DNA of 12,519 nt from Ruminococcaceae bacterium UBA6857 (lineage in GTDB: Bacteria; Bacillota; Clostridia; Oscillospirales; Acutalibacteraceae), in contig DKDD01000034.1 in NCBI GenBank assembly GCA_002451715.1, positions 1,424 through 13,942 on the forward strand, read 5' to 3'. How positions within the stretch are numbered: position 1 is the stretch's first letter; every line of letters begins with the position of its first letter. The notes beneath the pieces are model-generated. The model saw nothing but the letters and a program-made list of their open reading frames with translations, was not told the origin of the DNA and did not search any database. The translations under genes and the position numbers were made by a program. Below, one piece after another: positions 12,393 to 12,519 of this stretch.

Positions 12393-12519
12393 CTAAAAGC
12401 CGAGCCTTTCTGTTTTTACGCTTTTCTTCACCCACTTCACCAACGCCATCTCCCTCGCACGTTCTGCCCTTAAAACAACCGCTTCATCCGCTCCGCCGGG
12501 GTACTTTTGTCGATTGATA
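12393..12519 (-). CDS. unrecognised protein, C-terminal 41 residues (runs off right edge)
   Basis: An open minus-strand frame enters from the right edge and stops at TAG (12395-12393). The 41 residues include KYPGGADEA near the left and a charged, probably helical end with AREMALVKWVKKSVKTE. Composition and codon use look coding, and a hairpin repeat sits directly after the stop, as at other gene ends here. I do not recognise the family. A chance open frame of this length is possible. If real, it converges with the LCP gene. Confidence 0.45.
   Translation of the reverse strand, partial: INRQKYPGGADEAVVLRAERAREMALVKWVKKSVKTERLGF

Overview
The window is a chromosomal replication-origin region of a low-GC Firmicute, most likely a gut Clostridia member (an Oscillospirales-type lineage is my guess). 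The basis is the gene order dnaA - dnaN - S4-domain gene - recF - remB - gyrB - gyrA, strong AGGAGG-type ribosome binding sites, A/T-rich intergenic DNA, and remB, which is a Firmicutes gene. All of these genes read rightward. A partial 8-oxoguanine DNA glycosylase gene reads leftward off the left edge, so genes on both sides point away from the origin.

Layout. 1-373: 5' part of an ogg gene (minus). 374-718: dnaA upstream region with a good sigma-70-type promoter. 719-2029: dnaA. 2030-2300: the origin, with a cluster of unusual DnaA-box-like sites, a stem-loop, five perfect DnaA-trios and an AT-rich stretch. 2301-5163: dnaN, a YaaA/RlbA S4-domain gene, recF and remB. 5502-10078: gyrB and gyrA, 14 bp apart. 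10727-11902: a LytR-CpsA-Psr (LCP) cell-wall ligase. 12393-12519: the C-terminal end of an unrecognised minus-strand gene.

The gene set is ordinary. It covers initiation (DnaA), the sliding clamp (DnaN), gap repair (RecF), negative supercoiling (GyrA/GyrB), an RNA-binding S4 protein, a biofilm/osmotic regulator (RemB) and a wall-polymer ligase. Two things are not ordinary. First, the origin has no canonical TTATNCACA boxes. It carries several TTTTNAACA-like sites instead, and DnaA has substitutions at exactly the domain IV positions that contact bases in the major groove. This suggests a shifted initiator-origin recognition code. Second, the spaces after dnaN, remB, gyrA and the LCP gene hold two repeat families. 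One is arrays of tiny hairpins separated by a 7-nt GTGAAAT or ATGAAGY spacer, with the same stems reused in shuffled order. The other is eight palindromes that nearly all start with GTAG at the hairpin foot, like REP elements, some spaced exactly 80 bp apart and some in inverted pairs.

I saw no rRNA, tRNA, CRISPR array, phage gene or intact transposase gene.
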